From Escallonia rubra (taxonomy: Eukaryota; Streptophyta; Magnoliopsida; Escalloniales; Escalloniaceae): 64,000 bases of DNA. Positions 51,846-61,261 of the stretch are shown in pieces. The notes beneath the pieces were generated by a model, which worked only from the letters and a program-made list of their open reading frames with translations, was not told the origin of the DNA and made no database searches. The first letter of the stretch is position 1. Each line of letters opens with the position of its first letter. The DNA is taken from positions 1-64,000 of the forward strand of contig JAVXUO010000057.1 of the NCBI GenBank assembly GCA_033065855.1, given 5' to 3'. A program made the translations under genes and the position numbers.

Positions 51846-54800
51846 ATGTCAGGCAAAGTCACTATTGAAATTCATTATGGGGGAGTTTTTACAAATCCAC
51901 CCAATAGGTCTTGGACTGGAGAGAAAGTAGAATCTTTTGAATGTGACCCTGACTACTTATCATATTGGGAGCTGCTAGATATGTGCATGAGTTTAGGGTT
52001 ACCTCCTACTAGTACTATGATATATAGAATACCTGGAAAGACATTTAACAATGGGCTGATGTTAATACTTGATGATAGGGGTTTAAGTGATGCATTGTAC
52101 CATTATCATGGTCATAATGTAGTCATATATGTCATAAGAGGTATGGATCCCCTAGCAGTTGTAGATAACAATCCTCCCCACCTTGCAATAGGAGATGGGT
52201 CTACTCCAGTAGGTGAAGTTGATGTGGCCATAGGAGATGGTGATGTTGATAATGCTGGAATAGGACTTAATGAGATTGTAGAGGGTGGTGTGACAGTTGA
52301 GGGAACTGAAAATGTTGAGGATGAGGGGGGTGTGACAGCTGAGGGTGGTGAAGCAGCTGAGGGTGGGGGAGTTACAACTGAGGGTGTTGAAGCTGAAGCT
52401 GTTGAGGGGGGTGTGACAACTGAAGGTGGTGATGCTGCTCTGGGTGGTGAAGTAGCTGAAGGTGGTGAAGCTGCTTTGGGTGGTGAAGCAGCTGAGGCTG
52501 GCCAAGATACTGAGGCTGGCCAAGATACTGAGGCTGGCCAAGATACTGCTGAGGGTGGTGAAGATGCTGAGGGAACTGAAAATGTTGAGGATGAAGGTAG
52601 AGAGCCAGATGACCCTACAATTCCTGAGTTGGGTGAATATTTAGAAGGGCCAGGGGATGATGATATATTTAACATTAACCCTAAATCTAAGCAGAAGAGT
52701 CACATTAATGAGGCCCCTGAGGAATGGTATTCTGAAGGTGAGGAAGAGGATGAACTGATGAGTGCTCATGGGTCAGATGAGGAAGAAGAGACAAATAGGT
52801 GGCCAGAATTTTGTGCTGATGATTTGAACTATAAGGATGGGCCAAAATTGAAGGTTGGCTTGATGTTTCCAACTAGGGAGGTGCTTAGAGCTGCTGTTAA
52901 GGATTGGAGCATTAGACATGGATATGACTTTGAGTACCAACACAATGATAGCTGTAGAATTACATGTGTTTGCAAGTATGAAAACTGTGATTTTAGGGTG
53001 CATGCTTCTCCCATGCAAGGGACCACTACATGGCAAATCAAGACATTCAGACCAGATCATAGTTGTGGGAGGGACTATAATAACCACTTGGTTAGTGTTA
53101 AGTACATTGCACACAGGTATAAGGAGAAGTTGAGAGATGACCCTAACTGGAAGGTGGGAGCTATGAAGAAAGAAATATACAGAGACATGTTTGCTAATGC
53201 AAGCAAGCATAAAATATATAGGGCAAAGAGGTTAGCAAGAGAAGAAATAGCGGGGGACAACAAGGCACAATTTGCAAGGCTTTGGGATTATGGGGCAACA
53301 TTGCAAAAGCACAATCCTGGGACATGTTTCAAAGTTGAGACACTTAGGCCAAGTCCAGAGCTGGCACCTGTTTTTAAGAGGGTTTATGTTAGTTTTGAGG
53401 CATACAAAACTGGTTTTTTAAAAGGATGTAGACCCTTTATTGGACTAGATGGCTGTCATCTAAAAGGCCTTTATGGGGGACAGTTGTTGTCTGCTGTGGC
53501 TAGGGATGGGAATGACAACATGTTCCCTGTTGCTGTAGCTGTTGTTGAAGCAGAAACCAAAGATAGTTGGTCTTGGTTTTTGACAGAACTGGTTGAAGAC
53601 CTTGGGGGTAGTGAAAACTTGGTATTTATTTCTGATAGGCAGAAAGGGTTGGTGGAGTCATTTAAGGATCTCTTACCTACAACAGAGCACAGATTTTGCA
53701 TGAGACACTTGTATGCAAACTTTAAAAAGAGATGGGGTGGTAAAGAGTTGAAAGATTACCTATGGAATGCTGCCAGGGCAGGAACTGTTAATGATTTCAA
53801 TCATTGGATTGGGAAAATCAGGAATTTAGACAAAGATGGTGAAATTATGAAGTACTTAGAACCAATACATCCCACTCAATGGTCAAGATCTCACTTCAGT
53901 ACCCATTCCAAGTGTGATACCTTGGTTAACAACCTAAGTGAGTCATTTAATGCATACATCATTGAAGCAAGGGACTTGCCAATTGTTAGCATGCTTGAGT
54001 GGATTAGAAAAAATTTGATGAACAGAATACAAATTAAGAAGAAAGGGATGGAGAAATTTGAGGGTGCAATATGTCCTAATATTGTGAGAAAGTTGGACAA
54101 GATTGTGGTAGAGGCTAGGAATTGTTTTGCAAGCTGTTCTGGTAAACTTGAGTTTGAGGTGGAGCATTTCAACAAAACCACGGTTATCAACTTGAATGCA
54201 AGGACATGTAGCTGTAGGATGTGGGATCTCACTGGGATACCTTGCTGCCATGCTGTGGCTGCCATATTTGTGAACAGAGATAGGCCTGAGACATATGTAC
54301 ACAACTGCTATAGGAAGGATGTTTATTTGGATGCTTATAGCAGTATGATACATCCTGTTCCAAGTGAGGATGCATGGGTTGTCAGTGGTTTGGATGCTTT
54401 AGCCCCACCTTTCTATAGAAGACCAGCTGGCAGGCCCAAAAAAATGAGAAGAAAAGGTGATGATGAGCTCAGAAATCCTTCTACAGTGGGCAGGAGCAAG
54501 AAGTATGTCACATGTGCAAGGTGTTTGGAAAGGGGTCACAACAAAAGGTCATGCAAAGGCCCAGTCCATCCACAATCCAGACTTGTAAGACAATCTCATG
54601 AGGTATGGCCCAGTACACATTTTATAACTTAGTTTGGGTCAACCTGTATGGCTGATTTTCAGTTTAATCATTTTTTATAGGCCAACACAAGCAAGGGAAA
54701 GGAAAAGGCAGTGGATAGTACTGTGACTCCAGCCAAAAGAAAAAGGGTACTTTCTTTTTATTTTTCATTTGGAACTGACATCATTTGCATTTTTTATTTT

Positions 54801-55486
54801 TGAAAAAAATAAGTTTCACATTGTTGTGAGAATATGTTTATTGCATAAACAAGCCTTGTGGTTTGAAAAGTTGCAAAAAGACCCTTATGGAACATGTGTA
54901 GTTTCATTGATTGCATGAGACCCCTGTTATGCAATTTTTTTTTATTTTTATAATTGGGATCATGTATGCACATGTACTCACAATAGGGGTTTAATTTTTT
55001 TAGGGAAGAAGACTCCCTAATCCATCAACTCCACAGCCAACTCCTCCACAGCCATCTCCTCCTATGCATACTATTTCACAGCCATCCCCTCCACCAATGC
55101 CAGCTAGTTCACAAGAACAGGTAAATTGATGCTAAATAATTGTGTCTTTGTCTTTTTTGCAAAAAGGATTATGTTTAAATAGTGTGATTGTATTGTTTGC
55201 CAAAACTGCTTCACAGCCAACTCCTGCACCTAGGCAAACTGCTTCACAGCCAACTCCTGCTTCAAGACCTGTCACAAGAACACAGCCAAGGGCTGCTTGG
55301 GTTCCACCTGGAGCTACAACTCAGAGGCCAACAGTTACTGCTTCTAGGCCTCCAACAGCTCCCATGCAAACTTCAAGGGGATCAAAAGTTGGCAAGACAA
55401 CATCTACCAAGGGTACTACATCAACTGCCAAGGCTGCTAAGAACAGGGTTGAAACACATGTTGGAGAAGACAAGGGGCAGAAGTAG
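51846..55486 (+). CDS. mudrA: MURA-type MULE transposase
   Basis: Four exons join in frame to 1069 residues: 51846-54602, 54681-54746, 55004-55120, 55217-55486. The start at 51846 follows a TATTGGCAG acceptor, so a leader exon upstream (donor CCAG|GTAACC at about 51431) is likely. Order of domains: N-terminal PB1-like fold (1-100); Glu/Gly/Ala/Val repeats (about 130-260, with three tandem copies of AGQDTE); MuDR-type DNA-binding domain (about 330-420); catalytic core with GLDGCHLKG (Asp535), ISDRQKG (Asp597) and the FCMRHL motif; SWIM finger C788-x-C790...C800-x-H802; a GRPKK AT-hook-like segment; CCHC knuckle C890-x2-C-x4-H-x4-C903; then a Pro/Thr/Ser-rich basic tail from the three small exons. 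It cuts and inserts the element by a DDE mechanism. No stop or frameshift is present. Confidence 0.92.
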
Positions 55487-55848
55487 TACTATGCTAGGAC
55501 AGAATTGAATCAGTGAGCCTGTTTTGGAGTATTATGCTAGGACAGAATTGTGGTTTATGTATTTTGTAAAACAGCATTTTGTTTAGTTATGACAGAATTG
55601 AGAATGTTTTGGAGTATTATTGGAATGTTTTGTAAAACAGCATTTTGTCCATTGGAATTGAGAATTGTGTATAGCATTTGTCCATTGGAATGCAATCTAT
55701 GTTTTGAATATGTTGTGTACAACTGTATTGGAATACAATCTATGTGTTGGAATATTTTTCAATTGGCATATAGAATATGAGAAATCCAAACATCATTTGC
55801 AGTATACACCTTCATTAGAAATGCAAACATAAGCATCATTGTGATTAT

Positions 55849-56238
55849 TCATTTGAACAACATAAAAAAGGTACACATAAATCCCCCAAGAAGAAACAGC
55901 TTCATAAACTTCACAATGGCTTCAATCCCTTCAAGTTTGGTAGCCAATTCATTACACCTACAACCACAAATTTGAGCATCTAAATCCATACAGTTTCCCC
56001 CAATGCTTCCTCTCTTCTCATCTTGGCTTGCATTATAGGGTTGGCACCAAGCCCAGAAATTGCAGTCTCCTTTCTCACATACATAAAAAAGCCTCCCACA
56101 GCTTGTTTTCCTCTCATCTTCAACAACCTTTATCCTAGCTCTCTTACCACAAAAACAAGACTTCCATGAATATCTTACATCAACCACAGCTCTCACGGCT
56201 TGTCCACTTGTGCTTGAAGAAGACATTGACCTAGCCAA
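55849..56238 (-). CDS. GRF zinc-finger, C-terminal membrane-anchored MULE accessory protein
   Basis: A 129-residue frame lies inside the MULE, convergent with the transposase, its stop about 360 bp from the transposase stop. A Ser-rich start (1-12) leads to a GRF-type zinc finger: C28-x-C30, then C47-GR-x-F51, C54 and C59-x-FWAW (spacing seen in sequence). GRF fingers bind single-stranded DNA in other proteins (for example APE2 and TOP3A). A short coiled stretch (LATKLEGIEAIVKF, about 97-110) precedes a hydrophobic C-terminal segment (about 108-128) that could be a tail anchor. Similar small GRF proteins are common and unexplained in plants. By position it is equivalent to MURB of maize MuDR, but no sequence likeness to MURB is claimed. 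Function unknown. MARSMSSSS has two possible starts (residues 1 and 5). Confidence 0.75.
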   Translation of the reverse strand: MARSMSSSSTSGQAVRAVVDVRYSWKSCFCGKRARIKVVEDERKTSCGRLFYVCEKGDCNFWAWCQPYNASQDEKRGSIGGNCMDLDAQICGCRCNELATKLEGIEAIVKFMKLFLLGGFMCTFFMLFK

Positions 56239-57022
56239 TGTGACATTTCATCAAACATTTGGTGTGCAAAAAAAAAACTAGAAGATGAATGAAAGAAAAC
56301 AATAAGTTTGAAAGAAAAAACAACATACATACCTTCGATCTCTTCAATGTGTCAATTTGAGCTGCAAATTCAAGCTGAAGGAGCTTCACATGAACCAATT
56401 TCTTCTTCTCACGGCTTGTCCACTGGGTTCAAGCCTTATAATGGTCAAAGAGATCTATCCAAGGGCAAAAACGGGATTCAAAGGTGTATTTAGCACTATT
56501 ACTTGCCATCCAGGCGCGTTTACCCCAAACGCGGTTAAAACAGACGGTATTCTTGACGGGTGCAACACATTTTAAACCTCAGGTGTCTTCTTGCAACTTT
56601 TGTAACCACAAGGGTCTTTTTGCAACTGGCCTAAACCACGAGGGTGGTTTTTGCAATTTTCCCTAATTTCTATTTTGTATTTTGCTCATGTATATTGTGT
56701 TAATATTTGGCTTCGCCTATATATATCTGGTATATTGTAGGTAGGTTGGAAGTCCCTTTTTTAATCACGGTATGTCATGATAAAACTGTTAAATTGTAAG
56801 CACCATAAGGTGTCAAACTCTTGAATTATCAATGTTAATCTTAGGGGCGGATCCAGGAAGTCTAACCCGGGGGAACAAAATGTCATAAAAAAAAAATTAA
56901 CGGCTAATATAAAGAATTCGCGTCAAGATTGAATATGTTAAATGCAAAATAGATTGCTCAATTTGACTAATAATCATATAATTTAACTATTTATAGTGAT
57001 TTATTTAACTTGTAAAATTAGT

Positions 57023-58353
57023 TGTTAACCCTACGGTTATTTAACCTAGGATTATATTTGGTTTTGATGATAACTAAAATTGATGTTTATGTTGTCTAAC
57101 ATGCATTGAGTTGATGAAGTAATAGTAACTATCTCATACTCATGCAAATGGACAATTAGACGAGCAAATCGTTCAAAGACTCTCAACGGAACGCATCAAA
57201 GAAGGAATTCGTCGATTGAATTTTACAACGCTTTATTTCCTTCTTTGTAAACTAGACGTAGAGAGATGATCGTTACGATGACTGTATACCTAGAACTTGC
57301 CCATAGGTTTCCCTTGCATGCATAAAAATTTTTCATACTTTAAAAACAAGGAAACTGCATTTTCAGGAATGCAGTCGACTGCATTGGAATGCAGTCGACT
57401 GCAATTTGGGCAGTGAGGTATTACAGTCGACTGCATTGGAATGCAGTCGACTGCAATACTTCCAGTAGCCTATTACAGTCGACTGCATTTGGATTACAGT
57501 CGACTGCAAGTTGGAAATTTGAATTTCCAACGGCTACTTTGGGAATACAGTCGACTGCAATGGGACATTGCAGTCGACTGCATTTACCGTTTTGGCGCAT
57601 TTAATGCTCCACCTACCCCAAACGGTCATATTTATTCCCACCTCTATAAATACTCATTTTGGGCATTGTTTTGATTCATCAATTGCATTCAAAGCTCTCT
57701 TATCTTTCATATTCTCAAAGATCAAAGCAATTGTTCAATCTCTCTTGGTTTTCATTGATTTCTCATCCATTTCAAGAGAGCATTTATTGTGAGCTTACAT
57801 TTGAGAGATTTACACTTTCATAAGTCATCATACACTCATCTCTCTTGTTCTAGTGCTTAAACTTGTACTCATCTACTTCTTGAGAGTGAAATCTTGTACA
57901 CATTTCTTCATCTAAAGTTTCTTGTATCAAAGCTTGGGGTTGTCAAGCTTTGGAGCTTTGGGTTTGTCAAAGCTTGTTCTTGATGTGGGCATATCATCAA
58001 GGGATTGTAAGAGGTTCGATCTTGACCCGTAAGGAAGATCATACTAGTGGATTCTAGGGCCTTTCAAGAGACTTCCTTGAAGGGGTGGACGTAGGCTTGA
58101 GGGTATATCAAGCCGAACCATTTAAATCTCCATGTCAAGTATCTCTAAACCCTTCTCTCTTTACTTTATCGTTTCACATTTGTGTTGAGATTGAATAGTT
58201 TTGCTTACTTGAGATATTGTGTTTGAGATTTGTTGGTTGTAGCTTTTCAAGTGTTATTCTTATCCTCTCTAAGTTTGAAGTATTTACTTGTTATTTTTAA
58301 AGTAGTCTTAAAACTCTATTCACCCCCTCTCTAGGGTTATCTTTTTGGTTTCA
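57023..58353 (+). mobile_element. Solo LTR (copia-like, SIRE/Maximus style)
   Basis: It starts TGTTAACCCTACGG, ends TTTTTGGTTTCA and is flanked by the 5-bp target duplication TTAGT (57018-57022 and 58354-58358). GGTTTTGATGATAACTAAA near the start, CTCTATAAATACTC (TATA, about 57643) and CACCCCCTCTCTAGGG near the end are typical of long copia LTRs. No internal region follows, and the host hAT sequence continues directly on the other side. It contains a palindromic array (57371-57581). Confidence 0.8.
57371..57581. repeat. Eight-copy palindromic array (CAGTCGACTG) in LTR
   Basis: The self-complementary 10-mer CAGTCGACTG, usually extended to TGCAGTCGACTGCA, occurs eight times within about 210 bp. 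Copies are in pairs separated by ATTGGAA, and pairs by about 25-35 bp. It lies about 60 bp upstream of the LTR TATA box, in the U3 region, where enhancer repeats usually sit. The last copies are separated by another palindrome, GTTGGAAATTTGAATTTCCAAC in two halves. Confidence 0.85.
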
Positions 58354-59291
58354 TTAGTCAACAACAAACTACTAATCTTGCATAAAAGAAACTTCACTCT
58401 TATTGTATATATGTATTATTAGTGCGCTATCAATTTATGATGATAATAGTCACGTATAAGTTAACATACTATAAAATAAAAAATAAAAAAAAGAACTAAC
58501 CTTGATATATTAGTGTTTACTTTAAAATCTGTAGATTTAGAATTTGGAAGAATGAAGATGGACAAGAAAACGAGAAAGATAAAGACTACGACGGCTGGTG
58601 GCACAAAAAGTAAAAAACATTACAAAATGAAATCTAATACATTGAATAATTGAAATGGTGGCATTTTAGTAAATATTTTAAACATAACTACCTATTATTT
58701 AAAACAATTAAAAAAATCTCAAACTTTGGGCGTGGTGTGTGTGTGTTTGGGGGGGGGGGTGCCATGGCCTCCCCTGGTCATGCTTGGGCTCCGCCCCTGG
58801 TTAATCTACTTAAAAAAAAAAGGCTATCACGAACTTTTTCAAATCTTACTTTACGTTTAATCTGTACTTCTTCATACTAGAGTTGACAAATAGTGTAGGA
58901 GGATTTATACGTGTAAGGAATTTATGTGACGATCACCGGTTTATGAGTGCACTTGACAAATTAACAGTTCTTATAAGTAATAGCATCGTAAAACCCTCAT
59001 ATTATTATGAATTATAGGAGAGTCACCATGGGTGGAACTCTTGCATGACTTTTTGGGGGGAGGGGGCACGACACCCCCTAACTTTTGGCTTTTATTTTAT
59101 ATATTTACACAAATATCATTATCTGGTAACATTAATTAATTAGGGTTTCGTTTTGTTGTATTTTTTTACTCTTTATACCACTGGTCGTCATAGTCTTATT
59201 TCTCATTCTTTGCTCTATTTTCGTTCTTCCAAATTCTGTATTTCAAATCTCCAGGTTACGAAAAAACACGAATTAATCAAAGTTAATTTTT

Positions 59292-60332
59292 GGGCTAATT
59301 ACACCTATGTCCCTGAGGTTTGGGGGTAATTACACGCGAGGACACAAAGTTTCAAAATGTAACACTTGTGTCCATTGACAAACGGAATACAAAAATACTT
59401 AACAGTTCTGACAAAAAGACCAAGTTGCCCCTAAATAAAAGTTGAAACCCTGATTTGCCCCTGGGACCACATGAAACCCTATTTTTCTTTGTCTTCCCCC
59501 CCCCCCACCCCTCCCCACCCCATCTGCATCCCCATCTCCCTTCCCCGTCACCCACCCACCCCGCCTGTTCCTCTTCCCCGCGCCGCACCCCGCCTGCCTC
59601 CCCTTCCCCGGCACCGCACCCCGCATGCCTCCTTCTTCCTCGTCACCCCGTCACCGCCCACCCCGTCTAACTCCCCTTCCTCGTCACCGCCCACCCCAAG
59701 CCACCGCGTGTAATCTCCTGCCGGCGTCGAAACCTATCGCTGGCGTGGTGGGGTGGTGTGGACAGGGGTTGCCGGCGGCGAGGGGCCGGGGAAGGAGGGA
59801 CTGCCGACGGCAGGGGCGGGGGAGGGAGGCGACGGCTGGCAGGGACTTCAGATTCACCGGCAATGGGAGAGAGAACATAAAACCCTAATTTGCAAATTAG
59901 GGTTTCAAGAAAATCCTAATTTGCAAATTAGGGTTTCAAGAAAACCCTAATTTGCAAATTAGGATTTCAAGAAAATCCTAATTTGCAAATTATGGTTTCA
60001 AGAATATCCTAATGTGCAAATTAGGGTTTCAAGAATATCCTAATTTGCAAATTAGGGTTTCAAGAATATCCTAAAACTAAAACTGATAAATAAATCATAT
60101 ATAATAATAAACAGATATTTTTCAATATATACAGTACAAGGGGTAGTATCATCATTTTAAAAATACATATTGATGACATCATACAAAAAGTACAATTTTT
60201 GGATGGAACCCTAACGGATGGACATGGCTGATACATTTTAAAAGTGTTTGGTCACGGAATGTTACATTTTGAAACTCGTTGTCCTTGACTGTAATTATAC
60301 CCTAACCTCAGGGATATAAGTGTAATTTGCCC
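59292..60332. mobile_element. MULE-like TIR element nested in hAT B
   Basis: Inverted ends of about 80 bp: left GGGCTAATTACACCTATGTCC, CTGAGGTTTG, TTTCAAAATGTAACA; right the inverse with scattered changes, ending TGTAATTTGCCC. TTAATTTTT (59283-59291) and TTATTTTTT (60333-60341) form a 9-bp target duplication with one mismatch. The interior has a CCCACCCC/CCGTCACC-rich GC patch (59500-59870) that may be captured plant DNA and a 31-bp tandem repeat. No transposase. Confidence 0.7.
59878..60075. repeat. 31-bp tandem repeat with internal palindrome
   Basis: About six copies of a 31-bp unit made of the perfect palindrome CCCTAATTTGCAAATTAGGG plus a TTTCAAGAAAA spacer. Later copies carry point changes (CCCTAA to TCCTAA, GGG to TGG). 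Each palindrome holds a CCCTAA/TTAGGG half-motif in opposite orientations. Noncoding. Confidence 0.85.
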
Positions 60333-60802
60333 TTATTTTTTTTTGAAGTTTAAATTCTTATAGTATGTTAACTTATACGTGATTATTGTACTCATACAGT
60401 AGATAATCACATTAGTAATTCATCTATAGAGTAAGAGTTAAGCTTTTTCACGCAAGATTAGTAATTCGTTCTTGAGTAACATTCCTAAGTTAAATAAAAC
60501 ACTATGAGAAGGAAAATTAAATGATTAGTAGTTAAATTGAGCAATTCTTTTATGTTAGCCATTAATATTTTATGCTTTTCTAGGTCTCATCGATTAGACT
60601 TTCTGGATCCGCCCCTAAGAATCACTGGGTAGTGAAACCGATTTCTAAGATTGTGAGACTCCCTTTGAAAAAAGAAAAAAGAAAAAAATGGGTGTAAGGG
60701 GGCAAACATAAGAATTTGACCATCAGATGGGCAAAATTTATTTTTCTCAAAAAAACAAAATTGAAACTAGTGCTTGTAAAAAGACACGATTATACAAAGA
60801 AG

Positions 60803-61261
60803 ATGGCGCCATATCTAATTTTTTTATTACAAAGGAAAAGGAACAATACAACCTAGGCATGAGGGTATACAACCCTGTTCATATCCGCCTCTAATAGACT
60901 ACCAATCACCTCAGGGGGTTGATCGAGATACACAAAAGCCCCTTGTTGGTGAGCACCCAATTTGGCAAGCAGGTCAACACTTTGGTTTCCTTCTCGCATC
61001 ACATGAGAGATGCTGGATTCTGTCGCAACGAGCAAAAAGCGACAATCCCTAATTAAATTGATCATAGGATGAAAAATATTGATCTCTCTGTAAATGATGA
61101 GTTGCTTAGCCGTTAGAGAATCAGTTTCCACCATGGCTCTTGCAATGTTCTTCTCTTTTATGATTTGAAGACCGTGGAAAATTCCTAGCAGTTCAGCTTC
61201 AAGGATGTCGCTAGTGGGGGAGCTGCCATAGAATCCTCCCATCCAATGGCGCCAGATCTAA
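60803..61261 (-). mobile_element. Short retro-insertion with RNase H-like frame
   Basis: On the minus strand the order is: 16-bp repeat TTAGATCTGGCGCCAT (61246-61261), open frame, short 3' end, AATAAAAAAA tail, then TTAGATATGGCGCCAT (60803-60818). The 15/16 flanking repeat plus A-tail is the mark of target-primed reverse transcription, here a strongly 5'-truncated LINE or a retrocopy of under 450 bp. Confidence 0.75.
60853..61242 (-). CDS. RNase H-like domain fragment (LINE-derived)
   Basis: A 129-residue frame of the plant RNase H-like (RVT_3) type lies inside the short retro-insertion. Visible: LEAELLGIFHGLQI with Glu15/Glu17, ETDS with Asp41, SHVMREGNQSVDLLAKLGA with His80, Asn86 and Asp90. 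The first catalytic Asp of the usual DEDD set and the first beta strands are absent, because the insertion is 5'-truncated just before. The frame is open to its natural stop. The Met may be fortuitous. Likely inactive as a nuclease; expression is unknown. Confidence 0.6.
   Translation of the reverse strand: MGGFYGSSPTSDILEAELLGIFHGLQIIKEKNIARAMVETDSLTAKQLIIYREINIFHPMINLIRDCRFLLVATESSISHVMREGNQSVDLLAKLGAHQQGAFVYLDQPPEVIGSLLEADMNRVVYPHA

Larger units (their letters stand above)
51042..56663 (+). mobile_element. Complete, probably autonomous Mutator-like element (MULE)
   Basis: The 5622-bp element begins GGGAAAATTGCAAAAACCAC and ends with its inverse. Terminal inverted repeats of about 114 bp (51042-51155 and 56550-56663) differ at one position only (TTTGGGCC against TTTAGGCC). 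A perfect 9-bp target duplication, TAATTTCTA, flanks it (51033-51041 and 56664-56672), diagnostic of Mutator. Inside are a full transposase gene on the plus strand and a convergent small gene for a GRF zinc-finger protein on the minus strand. Perfect target duplication, near-identical ends and open frames all argue for a recent insertion that could still move. Confidence 0.95.
56842..58799 (+). mobile_element. Non-autonomous hAT element A, split by a solo LTR
   Basis: Left end TAGGGGCGGATCCAGG and right end GGGCTCCGCCCCTG are inverted. A perfect 8-bp target duplication, GTTAATCT, flanks it (56834-56841 and 58800-58807). About 620 bp is its own sequence; the rest is a later LTR insertion at 57023-58353. 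It shares most of its length with the inverted element at 59037-60617. A G-run (58749-58759) precedes the right terminus. No transposase. Confidence 0.8.
59037..60617 (-). mobile_element. Non-autonomous hAT element B, inverted, split by a MULE
   Basis: Read on the minus strand it starts TAGGGGCGGATCCAGAAAGTC (24 of 25 positions as element A) and ends near CCACCCATG. Flanks AGAGTCAC (59029-59036) and AGAATCAC (60618-60625) form an 8-bp duplication with one mismatch. Internal blocks such as CGTATAAGTTAACATACTATA and AATTTGGAAGAA match element A in order. A TIR element (59292-60332) interrupts it. The end at 59037 has decayed. Confidence 0.7.

Noticed and set aside
52112-52675. 187-codon Ser/Pro-rich frame antisense to the transposase
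   Set aside because: It is the complement of the Glu/Gly/Ala repeat region, a low-complexity shadow with no family features.
57371-57581. CRISPR-like array
   Set aside because: The repeats are self-complementary 10-mers in a plant LTR with irregular spacers and no cas genes; it is a promoter-region repeat.
59455-59888. Pro/Ser-rich proteins in the GC patch
   Set aside because: Several overlapping frames arise from CCCACCCC-type repeats inside a transposon. None has a recognisable start context or domain.
56842-60617. One large 3.8-kb element with TTAGGGGCGGATCC ends
   Set aside because: Each half has its own 8-bp target duplication (GTTAATCT; AGAGTCAC/AGAATCAC) and its own opposite terminus, so they are two inverted elements.
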